This document shows, one piece after another, positions 37,105 to 47,000 of a stretch of 64,000 nucleotides of DNA (positions are counted from its first letter, which is position 1; each line of letters starts with the position of its first letter). The DNA lies in assembly GCF_001467695.1 (NCBI RefSeq), contig NZ_LNYE01000006.1, positions 1 through 64,000 of the forward strand, given 5' to 3'. Below the pieces are notes generated by a model. That model worked only from the letters and a program-made list of their open reading frames with translations, searched no databases and had not been told where the DNA came from. The translations under genes were made by a program, and so were the position numbers. Source of the DNA: Legionella gratiana (GTDB lineage: Bacteria; Pseudomonadota; Gammaproteobacteria; Legionellales; Legionellaceae).

Positions 37105-37440
37105 ATGAAGTTTTTTGGCAGTAGAAAAAATAAACAAGTTTATAACAAATTAGAAGATAAAACACAAAAAGAAGTTTATCATGAAGATACTTCTCTCAAA
37201 CAAATTGACGCAGAATTAAAGCAATTAAAAAAGCAAAGGAAAAAACTGACCCCACCTCATAGTTCACAAATTTGTGCAAGCTCCTTTTTCATAGGCGTAC
37301 CAATTGGAATTCCTCCTTCTTATTTTGCTACAAATAATAATATTAATCATCGAGAAATTATGTCATTAGATAGACAGATTGATCGATTAGAAGAAGCTAG
37401 ATACAGAATTATGAATCCTAGTACTGCCCCATCAAGATGA
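37105..37440 (+). CDS. Small hypothetical protein with charged coiled coil
   Basis: I do not recognise this 111-residue protein. A very good AGGAGG site precedes the ATG, so it is probably expressed. Residues about 28-50 form a Lys/Gln/Leu heptad-like helix (LKQIDAELKQLKKQRKK). A hydrophobic stretch near SSFFIGVPIGIPPSYF could insert in a membrane, and a second charged helix follows. It stands alone. Confidence 0.6.
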   Translation: MKFFGSRKNKQVYNKLEDKTQKEVYHEDTSLKQIDAELKQLKKQRKKLTPPHSSQICASSFFIGVPIGIPPSYFATNNNINHREIMSLDRQIDRLEEARYRIMNPSTAPSR

Positions 37441-37629
37441 GTACTACCTATAAACACTCAAAGGCGTCTTAACAAATTAGGCATACAATAAAATTCTCAC
37501 CAATAGGCGTATCATTACTCTCCGCGAAAGCATTGTCTCTTGATAACCTCTTGGACTACGCCTCGCGGTATATATATCCCAGTGTTTTAGCACAATGCCC
37601 CTAGATCAAGAAACTGGTGTTTTTTATCC

Positions 37630-40314
37630 TCAAATCAATAAGTTAACTGTATCAGTAAAAGAATTTTCCTCCTTGTTACTTTCATTTGTAGAAAAAAATC
37701 CATGTCTTTCATATATTATTTTAGGAGAAGAACATTGAAAATTGTTGGTGTTAAAATATTCAAATAATTTTTGAATATTTTTAGGCGTAAAGTTAGTAGC
37801 AATTTCATTTTCATTAATAGCTCTGTATTTCGTTATATCATTTATTGATAAAATTTCTTTTATGCTATTCATCGCTATATAGTGTTCGTTAGGCTCATTT
37901 GGCATAAATTTTAGAGTTAATTTTTCCTTACATCCATATGTAGATAGACTAAAATGAATACTTTCAATGCCAATTTTTTTTAATTCACTCCTAATTGATT
38001 CCTGGTTTACTACACGATTAAGCACATCAATTCTATCTTGAAAATAGTGCTTATTAATGGTGGGTAAAAAATCTATTGAACGAGTAATCCTCTTATCATT
38101 TTCTAACAAAAACTCAACTTCTGATCGCCCATCCTTAACCCAAGCAAGACATTTAATCTTGGCATGGGTTGGATGAGCAAAAGTATATTGATAAGGATCT
38201 AAGTTAACTAATTTTATATTTTTTATCGTATTAGTTTTCAATTGATCTACTAATTGATTGCCCAACACAATATCTTCTAAGCAAATTGAATCGGATAAAA
38301 TTTCCTTTAAATCATCAATTATTGCCTTGCTAAATTTATCTCTATACCGAGATCCCTCATCAAACGAATGAATAAGTACCTTCATACCCTTGTCAGAATT
38401 GCTGACAATTACATCAATAACAAAATCAGCATAATTCAAATTTTTGGGTTTCAATTTTAGTAAGTTGTTTAATACAAATTGTATTTTTTTGATTGTTTCT
38501 TGATCAAGTCCTGTATAATTACAGTGTATCGTGAAATCAACTACAGGCATAGTTAGATTATTCCATTCCTGGATATCTTCCTCATAGGTTGTTATTTGGA
38601 TTGAAAGGGTATTATGAGGCAGTCCGAGTTTGTTAATCCAACTCTCAATTTCTGAAATATAAACTCCATGTGTTGTAATACAGGCTTGAGCGAGAATTTC
38701 TGTTTTACTAGCAATGCTTAGACCTTTTTCTGGTGAGTATCTATAAAATTCTCGAAGAGGATAACCTAATTTTGATTGTAATAATAAAGCATCTTTTGCC
38801 GATTTTTCCGTATTGCCAACAATAATACCTACAATACCTTCTTCCTCATAGGTACCAAGCGCCTCATTGTGGTTTAGGGCTGGTTTCCCCCAATAATGAA
38901 GACCTTTGTCAGGAATAAGATCTGAAGAAATTCCTTTTCTGCGTTTCTCCATCTCCATCATTTTCTCTCGAATGCCCTGAAGATCTTTCTTGTCTTTATT
39001 AAAACCAACTTTAGAATCATATTGAAATATTCCATCTGCGGCACTACTACTCATAACATTTTTTTTATAAAAATAGGGTACCAAAGTCCCTTGATGATTC
39101 GGGTTAATAATAACAAGCAAATCACTTCCAAAAAGCTCTGTAGCTACTTCCTTCATCAGAAAAGAACAGGGACGCCATTTAAACCCTTTGGGTGCCCAAA
39201 CCTTGTCATTTCCATATTGTTGCTCAAAAAAGTGTTTTAATTCGCGAGTAGAATGGATACCACACTTATCCAATACACGTTTGTTTTCTTTTAATACTTT
39301 GAACTCATCATCCAATGCAGTGCCTTTTAATGCACGCACATAACAACCGTCTGCTTGATAGAGTTTCATACCTAACTGTTGTTCCGATGTACTTTTAGGA
39401 TCTTGGGGAGGGAAAGGTTTTATTCCAGTAATAATGCTATGTACTTTGGGGCTATTTTTGCGATTATAGAGATCCAACAAGGACAGAGAAGAAATATCAA
39501 TATCAGAAAAAATGACATTTTTTCCTTCGCGTAAACAAGCAAACAAAATGGTTTGCAATAACATGTTTTTTTCTGCTTCAAATACTCTTAAGTAGCAATT
39601 TGGGGAATATTCACATTCACTGTGGAGATTACCTACCTTACCATCGCCTTCAAAAATACCCAGAGTTTCTAAGTGATTTTCAATGATTTCATCGAGCTCC
39701 TTTAAAAAATAAGGAAATTCATGTAGGTCATTAAAAATATCAAGATACTCTCTATCAAAACTGTCTGCTGCCACAACACGAATAATATCAAGACAATCAG
39801 CATCATGTATTAACTTTTGATAAATATTTTTCGCTTCTTTAGTCTCCAAAGATTTCTTATTTTTACCAGCCTCACCATCTTTTTTTTCTAGTGCTAATGC
39901 AATAGGTTCTATAACAGCACGTGAAAATCCGAGCGATAACATATCGCGTTTAAAATTTTCTGCATGAGCTTTCTCATCACCTTCAATTTCATTGATATTG
40001 GCAGAATCATGATAAATGGCAGCTAGTTTAAGTAATTTAATCGTTTCTGGATTTAAAGAAGTACCATCTTGTGTTTTTAACACATCTAAATAATTAGGAG
40101 CATATTTCTGATACAATTCAATGAACATTTCTAAGTTGAGTGCGGCGCTACTGACATGTACACCGCCATGGCGTGGTCTGTTGATCTGAGGTTTTATATC
40201 TGTTTTACCAGGATATGGGATTAAATAGTAGCTTTCGATTGCAGCTTGAGCAAGTTCATGAAAATGACTCTCTTTAGTTAAATTTAAATATTGGCATTTT
40301 TCAATAAAAGTCAT
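37630..40314 (-). CDS. Large protein with SidE-type phosphodiesterase domain, probable Dot/Icm effector
   Basis: The protein has about 894 residues. Residues about 1-230 resemble the PDE domain of the SidE family and of DupA/DupB: NRPRHGGVHVSSAAL (about 45-60), AAIYHDSANINE (about 98-110), KAHAENF, and HDADCLDIIRV (about 168-178). In that family these His, Asp and Glu residues cleave ADP-ribosyl-ubiquitin, either attaching phosphoribosyl-ubiquitin to host serines or removing it. The larger remainder is unrecognised, and I see no clear R/S/ExE ADP-ribosyltransferase domain. GGAG nine bases ahead of the ATG at 40314 supports the start. It follows the biosynthetic cluster by 37 bp but is probably unrelated to it. 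Confidence 0.65.
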   Translation of the reverse strand: MTFIEKCQYLNLTKESHFHELAQAAIESYYLIPYPGKTDIKPQINRPRHGGVHVSSAALNLEMFIELYQKYAPNYLDVLKTQDGTSLNPETIKLLKLAAIYHDSANINEIEGDEKAHAENFKRDMLSLGFSRAVIEPIALALEKKDGEAGKNKKSLETKEAKNIYQKLIHDADCLDIIRVVAADSFDREYLDIFNDLHEFPYFLKELDEIIENHLETLGIFEGDGKVGNLHSECEYSPNCYLRVFEAEKNMLLQTILFACLREGKNVIFSDIDISSLSLLDLYNRKNSPKVHSIITGIKPFPPQDPKSTSEQQLGMKLYQADGCYVRALKGTALDDEFKVLKENKRVLDKCGIHSTRELKHFFEQQYGNDKVWAPKGFKWRPCSFLMKEVATELFGSDLLVIINPNHQGTLVPYFYKKNVMSSSAADGIFQYDSKVGFNKDKKDLQGIREKMMEMEKRRKGISSDLIPDKGLHYWGKPALNHNEALGTYEEEGIVGIIVGNTEKSAKDALLLQSKLGYPLREFYRYSPEKGLSIASKTEILAQACITTHGVYISEIESWINKLGLPHNTLSIQITTYEEDIQEWNNLTMPVVDFTIHCNYTGLDQETIKKIQFVLNNLLKLKPKNLNYADFVIDVIVSNSDKGMKVLIHSFDEGSRYRDKFSKAIIDDLKEILSDSICLEDIVLGNQLVDQLKTNTIKNIKLVNLDPYQYTFAHPTHAKIKCLAWVKDGRSEVEFLLENDKRITRSIDFLPTINKHYFQDRIDVLNRVVNQESIRSELKKIGIESIHFSLSTYGCKEKLTLKFMPNEPNEHYIAMNSIKEILSINDITKYRAINENEIATNFTPKNIQKLFEYFNTNNFQCSSPKIIYERHGFFSTNESNKEENSFTDTVNLLI

Positions 40315-40351
40315 GGAATAAATCTCCAACATTTTAAAATATCTGATTATC

Positions 40352-41272
40352 CTATAAAAAGCAGTTGGCCTCGTAATGAGAAAGTGCGTTCTTTTGCGAA
40401 CTCTCTAACCATGAATGCAAAATCGCTCCATACAACTTTGGCTGTTCTAAATGAGGATTATGTGACGCCCCCAGAATAATTGCTAATTGAGCATTATTCA
40501 TTAATTCCACATATTCCTTACAAGCAGTTGGCGAAATAAAATCATGCTCCCCAACTGTAATCAAGGTTTTCACCTTAAACTCTGATAAACAGGACAATCG
40601 TTCATAATCTTTTAAATTTCCCGTTATTAAAAAATCGTTACAGCCCCACATATAATTGCGTAACTGAATATTGGTATTCACTGAAGACTCGAACAGTTCA
40701 TCAGGCCAGACCGGTAAACGGCACATATGATGCTCCGCAAAATATGCTGTTGCTTCCATCAACTCAAGAGTATTGGTTTTATTCTGTTCCATCGCTAATC
40801 GAAAAGCAGTTTGGATATGCTCAGGAAAAGTAGTGAGCAATTCATGCATGGAGGCTAAATAAGCATTGATGCTTAATACAGGTGACGCCAAAACAAGATT
40901 GGTAATTTTATCAGGATAAGCTAATGCATAATCAAAAGCATACATGGTTCCCGCTGAATGTGCATAAAGATTAAATTGCTGCAATCCCAAATGTTGACTT
41001 AATTTTTCAATTTCATCGACAAAACGCTCTTTTTGCCACCATTGCGGATTATTTGTTTTAGTAGATAAACCACAATCAAGTTGATCATAAAAAATAACCT
41101 GTCGCTCAGGAAGAAGCGATGCCAAAGAAGCTAAATAATTATGTGGTGTCCCCGGTCCTCCATGAACCACAATTAGCGGCAATCCAGTCGCGTGCTCATT
41201 AACAATTCTGTAGGCAATAGTTCCGCCAATGACGGGGCATTGAGCGGAAACACAATATTCATTTGTAATCAC
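40352..41272 (-). CDS. Alpha/beta hydrolase of the proline iminopeptidase type
   Basis: The protein is about 306 residues from the GTG at 41272, which overlaps the MFS stop as GTGA and follows GAGGAA. It has the oxyanion segment VVHGGPGTPHNY (about 38), nucleophile elbow YAHSAG (Ser about 104), an Asp in GEHDFIS and a His in GASHNPHL. The S33 family removes N-terminal proline or acts on esters and lactones. Tight coupling to the exporter and megasynthase genes suggests it processes, hydrolyses or detoxifies the cluster product or a stalled intermediate. Confidence 0.8.
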   Translation of the reverse strand: MITNEYCVSAQCPVIGGTIAYRIVNEHATGLPLIVVHGGPGTPHNYLASLASLLPERQVIFYDQLDCGLSTKTNNPQWWQKERFVDEIEKLSQHLGLQQFNLYAHSAGTMYAFDYALAYPDKITNLVLASPVLSINAYLASMHELLTTFPEHIQTAFRLAMEQNKTNTLELMEATAYFAEHHMCRLPVWPDELFESSVNTNIQLRNYMWGCNDFLITGNLKDYERLSCLSEFKVKTLITVGEHDFISPTACKEYVELMNNAQLAIILGASHNPHLEQPKLYGAILHSWLESSQKNALSHYEANCFL

Positions 41273-42459
41273 GCAGGAACTTCCTCTGCAGGTTGATTTG
41301 TATTTAACCAACTTAAAGCAAATAAACTTGCTAGGATCACTCCAAAGAAAACAGACAAAGCTAACATAAGGGAATGCCCATTATACAAATAACCAGTAAT
41401 TGCCGTAGATACAGAAACCAACAAAGCTCTAGAGCCCATGATCAGCGAAGAAGCAGGGCCTTGCAATACTGGAAATAGGGACAAAGAGTTGGAAAAAATA
41501 ATAGGATAGCACGCAGCAAAACCAATCCCGAATAAAGACATAAATAAGGTGGTCAAATAGGCTGAGCTTATACCCTCTATACTCAACACCACAAAAGCCA
41601 AGATACTGATAAAACTTAGAGAGACACCATATTTTACAGTTTTATTTGGACCAAACAGGGGAATAATTTTGCTTGCATACATACTGGTTATCGCAAAAGA
41701 AGCCACGATAATTGCTTGATGTACTACAAAAGTTAAAATAGTTAAGCCGAATGTTTCAATATATAAAAAAGCACTACCTACTATATAAGACATATATGCA
41801 GCAAATAATAAGCTAGGAACCATAGATGCTGTAATAAATTGGGTACTGGTGATTAATTTCTTATAATCACCAATCATTTTTTTGGTGTTAAAACGATCTA
41901 ATTGTGTCTTTGATTCTGGCAATAGAAACCATAATAAAATCCAAACAAACACACTAAACGCTGCCACACTGCCATAATTACCCCGCCACCCAATAGCTTG
42001 ATTGATAACCCCACCTAACAATGGAGCGCAAGCCATAATGATTGATAACGCAGCGTTCATCATTCCGATGAGTTTCATCGCTTTTTCACCTTGATATAAA
42101 TCAGCAATCATAGTGAATACCAAAACTACCGAAGTGCTCGCTCCAATACCTTGAATAAATCGAGACATTAAAAGAAAATCGATGCTTGGCGCATAAAAAC
42201 AACCCACTGCTCCAATGGATAATATCGCATTGCCAAACAACATCATCTTTCTTCGACCAAAGCTATCCGACAAAGGACCATAAAGCAAAGCGCCAAGAAA
42301 ATAGCCTAAAAAATTATAGGTAATTGTTGCCTGAATGACGCTTTCAGAAACATTAAAAAATTGTGCAATCTGGGGAAATCCTGGCACTGAAATATCCACT
42401 TCAGCACAAGTACTCACTAAAGACAGCAAAAATAACCACGGTAAAAATCGGTTTTGCAT
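41269..42459 (-). CDS. MFS drug exporter, Bcr/CflA type
   Basis: The 396-residue transporter has 12 predicted helices. The MFS loop motif is GPLSDSFGRRKMML (about 60), and the family-specific start is VDISVPGFPQIAQFFN. Bcr/CflA members export bicyclomycin, chloramphenicol and similar small antibiotics. It lies 36 bp after the ABC-F gene of the biosynthetic operon and overlaps the hydrolase by four bases, so it is the likely exporter of the NRPS/PKS product. Confidence 0.85.
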   Translation of the reverse strand: MQNRFLPWLFLLSLVSTCAEVDISVPGFPQIAQFFNVSESVIQATITYNFLGYFLGALLYGPLSDSFGRRKMMLFGNAILSIGAVGCFYAPSIDFLLMSRFIQGIGASTSVVLVFTMIADLYQGEKAMKLIGMMNAALSIIMACAPLLGGVINQAIGWRGNYGSVAAFSVFVWILLWFLLPESKTQLDRFNTKKMIGDYKKLITSTQFITASMVPSLLFAAYMSYIVGSAFLYIETFGLTILTFVVHQAIIVASFAITSMYASKIIPLFGPNKTVKYGVSLSFISILAFVVLSIEGISSAYLTTLFMSLFGIGFAACYPIIFSNSLSLFPVLQGPASSLIMGSRALLVSVSTAITGYLYNGHSLMLALSVFFGVILASLFALSWLNTNQPAEEVPA

Positions 42460-42495
42460 TATTACTCCTTCAAAATGATGGTTCTATAAGGATAT

Positions 42496-44088
42496 TTACT
42501 CCATATAATGCTGGGCAAAATCCACATAACATCCTTTATAATCACGAACACCTGTTTGCGGGTCGAAATATAAAATTCTCGTTGCAATTTTGTCAACAAA
42601 ATGTCGATTATGACTGACAAAAACAACGGTTCCACTATACTGAACCAAAGCCTGCGCCAAAGCTTCAATGGTTTCCAAATCCATATGGTTGGTGGGCTCA
42701 TCAAGAATCAACACATTAGGTGATTCCAAAATAATCTTAGCTAACAAGAGTCGAGCAGCCTCACCTCCGCTTAGTGACAAAATATCCTTATCTACATCTT
42801 CTTTCACAAACAACATTTGGCCGAGTGCTCTACGTATCTGTTGCTCAGTCACGCCGCTCACTACGTCAGATAACCAATGAAAAACACTTACATGTCGATT
42901 GAGTAACTCATGATGATCTTGAGAAAAATAACTCATGCGTACTTCGTGTCCTAAAATAACGTGGCCTTCATCACTTTGCACCATACCCGTCACGATTTTA
43001 ATTAAAGTAGATTTACCAATTCCATTCACTCCCATAATTGCTACTTTTTCACCACGATCTACTTTGAAATCGAGCTGCTTGAATAAAGTCTTATTCTTAA
43101 AAGATTTACTCAAATGTTCTGCTTTAATCACATGTTTTCCAGATATTTTTTTAGGCGCAAAATGAAAATGGGGTGCAACCCGGGAAGAGTGCTTCACATC
43201 AGGAATTTCAATTTTTTCAATCATCTTCATTCGGGACCGTGCTTGTCCCGCTTTAGAGGCTTTAGCTTTATATTTATCAACAAATTTTTGCATTTCAGCA
43301 ATCTTGGCTTCGGCACTCTTTTTTTCAAGATTCTTTTGCTCTTCCAGCAGTGTTTTTTCAGTCAGAAAGCGTTCATAATTTCCACGATATTGCCTGATTT
43401 CACCATAATCAAGATCCAAAATATAATCTGCTAAATTATCAATAAACTCCATGTCATGGGAAATAAAGATAACTAATCCTTGATATTCATTTTTTAAATA
43501 CTTCTCCAACCAACGAATGGATAAAATGTCCAAATGGTTAGTTGGCTCATCAAGTAATAAAATGGAAGGATGTTGAAATAAAGTCTGCGCTAACAACACT
43601 CGCAATTTATAACCACCAGACAATGCCTTAAGTGGTTTTTGCAGATATTCTTTAGCAACTCCTAAACCTAATAGAATCGTTTCGACCTCTGCTTCTGCCG
43701 AATAACCATTATGATGGGCAATAATTTCTTCCAAAGCTGCAAAACGAAAACCTTTATCATCATCCCAAGTATCACTTGCCAATAAGGCTTCTCGTTCTGA
43801 CAGAGCCCGCCATAATTCAGGTTTTCCTTGTAAGACAATATCCTTAATTAACGTATTTTCATAGCGAAATTGATCCTGCTTCAACCAGCCAATCGTTGCA
43901 TCCTTGGGCATCATAATTTCCCCAGAGGTCAACTCCTCTTCTCCTGTAATCAGTCGAAAAAAAGTTGATTTTCCACAACCATTTGCGCCCACTAAAGCGT
44001 AACATTGCCCTGAATTCAAATTTAGACTCACATCATAAAAAAGAAGTCGCTGACCATAAGCCATACCCAACTGATTTAATGCAATCAT
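42496..44088 (-). CDS. ABC-F family ATPase, candidate ribosome-protection self-resistance protein
   Basis: The 530-residue soluble protein has two ABC ATPase domains and no membrane helices: Walker A GANGCGKST (about 35) and GVNGIGKST (second half), signatures LSGGYKLR and LSGGEAARL, and two DEPTNHxD motifs. A Lys/Arg/Glu-rich linker (about 240-300) reaches the peptidyl-transferase centre in known ABC-F factors. Overall it looks like the YbiT group of housekeeping factors. However, its ATG overlaps the megasynthase stop by four bases, so it is co-translated with an althiomycin-like pathway whose product class blocks peptidyl transfer. Self-resistance is therefore a strong inference. Confidence 0.88.
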   Translation of the reverse strand: MIALNQLGMAYGQRLLFYDVSLNLNSGQCYALVGANGCGKSTFFRLITGEEELTSGEIMMPKDATIGWLKQDQFRYENTLIKDIVLQGKPELWRALSEREALLASDTWDDDKGFRFAALEEIIAHHNGYSAEAEVETILLGLGVAKEYLQKPLKALSGGYKLRVLLAQTLFQHPSILLLDEPTNHLDILSIRWLEKYLKNEYQGLVIFISHDMEFIDNLADYILDLDYGEIRQYRGNYERFLTEKTLLEEQKNLEKKSAEAKIAEMQKFVDKYKAKASKAGQARSRMKMIEKIEIPDVKHSSRVAPHFHFAPKKISGKHVIKAEHLSKSFKNKTLFKQLDFKVDRGEKVAIMGVNGIGKSTLIKIVTGMVQSDEGHVILGHEVRMSYFSQDHHELLNRHVSVFHWLSDVVSGVTEQQIRRALGQMLFVKEDVDKDILSLSGGEAARLLLAKIILESPNVLILDEPTNHMDLETIEALAQALVQYSGTVVFVSHNRHFVDKIATRILYFDPQTGVRDYKGCYVDFAQHYME

Positions 44089-47000
44089 GCTTCAACCTCA
44101 ACCAATATTTCCTGGCTATGGTATCGCTGTTCGAGTTCAAATACGAGAGCATCTGCAATCACTTGCACATGGGGGGAAGCATTCATCGTAATATGAGTTC
44201 CGGGAACCATAAGATGCTTAAAAGGACCATCAACCAGTTTCTGCCAATGTTTTTCCTGATGAGAAGGAAAATCATCAATAATTTCAGTATGAGCAAAAAA
44301 GAGGACTCTACCTTGATAAGGCTTTGGCTGATACTGATGTAAAAGCTGCCCATGAGCTTGCCAAGTATGCAAAAACCGCGGCAAAAACTCTGTAGATAAT
44401 AATTCTTTTAACTCAGAATCTTTGGCTCGATTCGCAATAAACGCTATTTTCTGATCCAAAGTTTTTTGTGCCTGTAATTCAGCACCAGAAATCTGCAAAT
44501 TACCCAATCCATGTTGCATTAGGTAAATAAGAATTTCTTCTTGACTCATCAACTTAGGCAAGTTGGTATAAGCCGGTGTATCAATAAGCGCAACTAATGG
44601 GATGGATTGTCCCGATTGATCCAATTGTTTTGCCATTTCGATAGCTACCGCACCACCAAACGATGAACCACCTAAAATATATGGAGGTTGCAAACCAAAT
44701 TGCCGTAAATGATGCAGATAAGAAGCAGCCATAGATTCAATACTGGAACATGGTGCTCCTCCATCCAACAAAGGTGAGCGTAACGCATACACGGTCTGGT
44801 TTTCAGGGAGTGATTTAGCAAGATCACGATAAAAATAAACATCGCCACCGATTGGATGAATGAGCACTAATGGTATAGTGTTTTGCTGCGTTTTCCCTGC
44901 CTTAATTAAAACTACTGGCGAGCGCGCTTTAGCGGTTTTTTCTTGTTCTTTTTCGATTAATGCCAATAAACCATCAATAGTAATTCGATTTAAGGACATT
45001 AACTCCAGGTGCACACCTAATTGTCGTTGCAATTGTGCACTCAATTGCACTGCAACCAGTGAGTCTCCCCCTAAATCAAAAAAATCCTCATTATTTTTAA
45101 ACGACTCAATACCCAATAATGTGATCCATAAGCTTCGTAAAACAGAGAGAATATGCTCGCGATCACGAACAATAACCCCATTTGTTTGGGTCGGTAATTG
45201 GGCTACTGCTGCAGCTCTTCCGGCAGGTAACCAATATTCTGTTTTGGCAAAAGGATAAAGTATAGGCGATTCTCGTTCTTGTTTCGCCTCAGCGGGTGCT
45301 TCTTCAAGAATTAAATGGGCGTTGGTTCCGCCAATTCCAAAAGAACTAATTCCCGCACGCCGTGGAACATCATCTCTAGTCCAAGGTTTTAAAACAGTAT
45401 TGACATAAAAAGGAGTGCCCGCAAAATTAATCTTATTGTTTGATGACTGATAATGCAGTGTAGGAACTAATTGTTTATGATAAAGACACAAAATCGTTTT
45501 TATTAAGCCGGCAATACCTGCTGCCACATCTAAATGTCCTATATTCGTTTTCACCGATCCAAGAGCACAAGATCCGGGCGCAAGACCTGAATCGTTAAAG
45601 ACCTGAGTTAATCCTTCCATTTCAATAGGATCCCCTAAAGCAGTTCCGGTTCCATGTGCTTCGATATAACTTATAGTATCGGGTGGACAAGCAGCACGTT
45701 GTTGAGCCAATGCAATGACTTGAGCCTGCTTTTGGGGACTAGGAGCAGTAAAACCAATTTTTTGATGACCATCATTATTAATGGCCGAAGCCTTGATCAC
45801 TGCATAGATAAAATCTTCATCAGCTAAGGCGTTACTCAACGGTTTTAATACCACCAAACCAACACCCTGGCCTTCGAAAGTACCTTGGGCCTGAGCATCA
45901 AAAGCACGGCATTTACCATCGGGTGAAAAAATTAATCCGGGTTGATACAAATACCCTTGTTTTTCCAATTGACCAATAGACACCCCACCAGCTAATGCGA
46001 TATCACAATCACCCGCATTTAATGCCAAACATGCCTGATGCACTGCAACTAAGGAAGTAGAACATGCCGTCTGAACGGTGATTGCAGGTCCAGTCAAATT
46101 CAATTTATAAGCAATTTTGGTACACAAAAAATTAGCTTGCTGATGAATCATCAATTGAAATTGCCGTGATAAGTCATCTTGTGTTTGGTTTGGTAACACA
46201 TGATCACTAAAATAATTATTTTGACCACAACCCGCAAAAAGTCCAATATCCCCAGCATAATGATGTGGATTGTAATTCGCATCTTCCAATGCATGCCAAG
46301 CACATTGCATTAATAAGCGATGCTGGGGATCCATAATCTCCGCTTCTGAAGCAGTGTAACCAAAAAATTCAGCATCAAAGCATTTGATATCACTTAATTT
46401 ACACTGTGCTTTCACATAATTCGGATGATCCACCAAAGAGGGATCTAACCCTTGCTCCAGTAACTCTTCACGTGAATAATAAGTAATTCCTTCTTTACCG
46501 CTTTGTAAATTGGACCAAAATGTTTCTAAATCATCAGCACCAGGAAAACGACCCGCCATACCGATAATGGCTATATCATCCTGTTTCAAAGAGGGGAGTA
46601 TTTTTTTCTGCCCCATTTCTTCTGAATGCTTGTCTGCAGCTAAATGTCCCAACAAAGTACTAATTGAAGGAAATTTAAATAAATCCAATACTGTAATCTG
46701 GGCTTTAATTGCTTCGGGTAATTTGCTAAAGAGCTTAATTAAGGAGATAGAGTGTCCTCCTAAATCAAAGAAATTATCCGCCACACCCACTTTACTGACA
46801 CCTAATACTTCCTCCCATAAAGCAGCCAAAAGTTTTTCTTGTTCTGTTGTAGGAAGAGCATAATGAGTACGTCTCGTCAAATTCGGCTTAGGTAACGCTT
46901 TTCTATCTAATTTACCATTAACCGTTAATGGAAATTGATCCAGCTGCATGTAGCTTTGCGGAAGCATGTAATCGGGTAATTGTTCTTTTAAAAAGGCGTG

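Noticed and set aside
38700-38950. ADP-ribosyltransferase domain suggested by a TYEEEG stretch in the SidE-like protein
   Set aside because: The needed Arg and STS motifs are not seen in the right order; an acidic triplet alone is not evidence.
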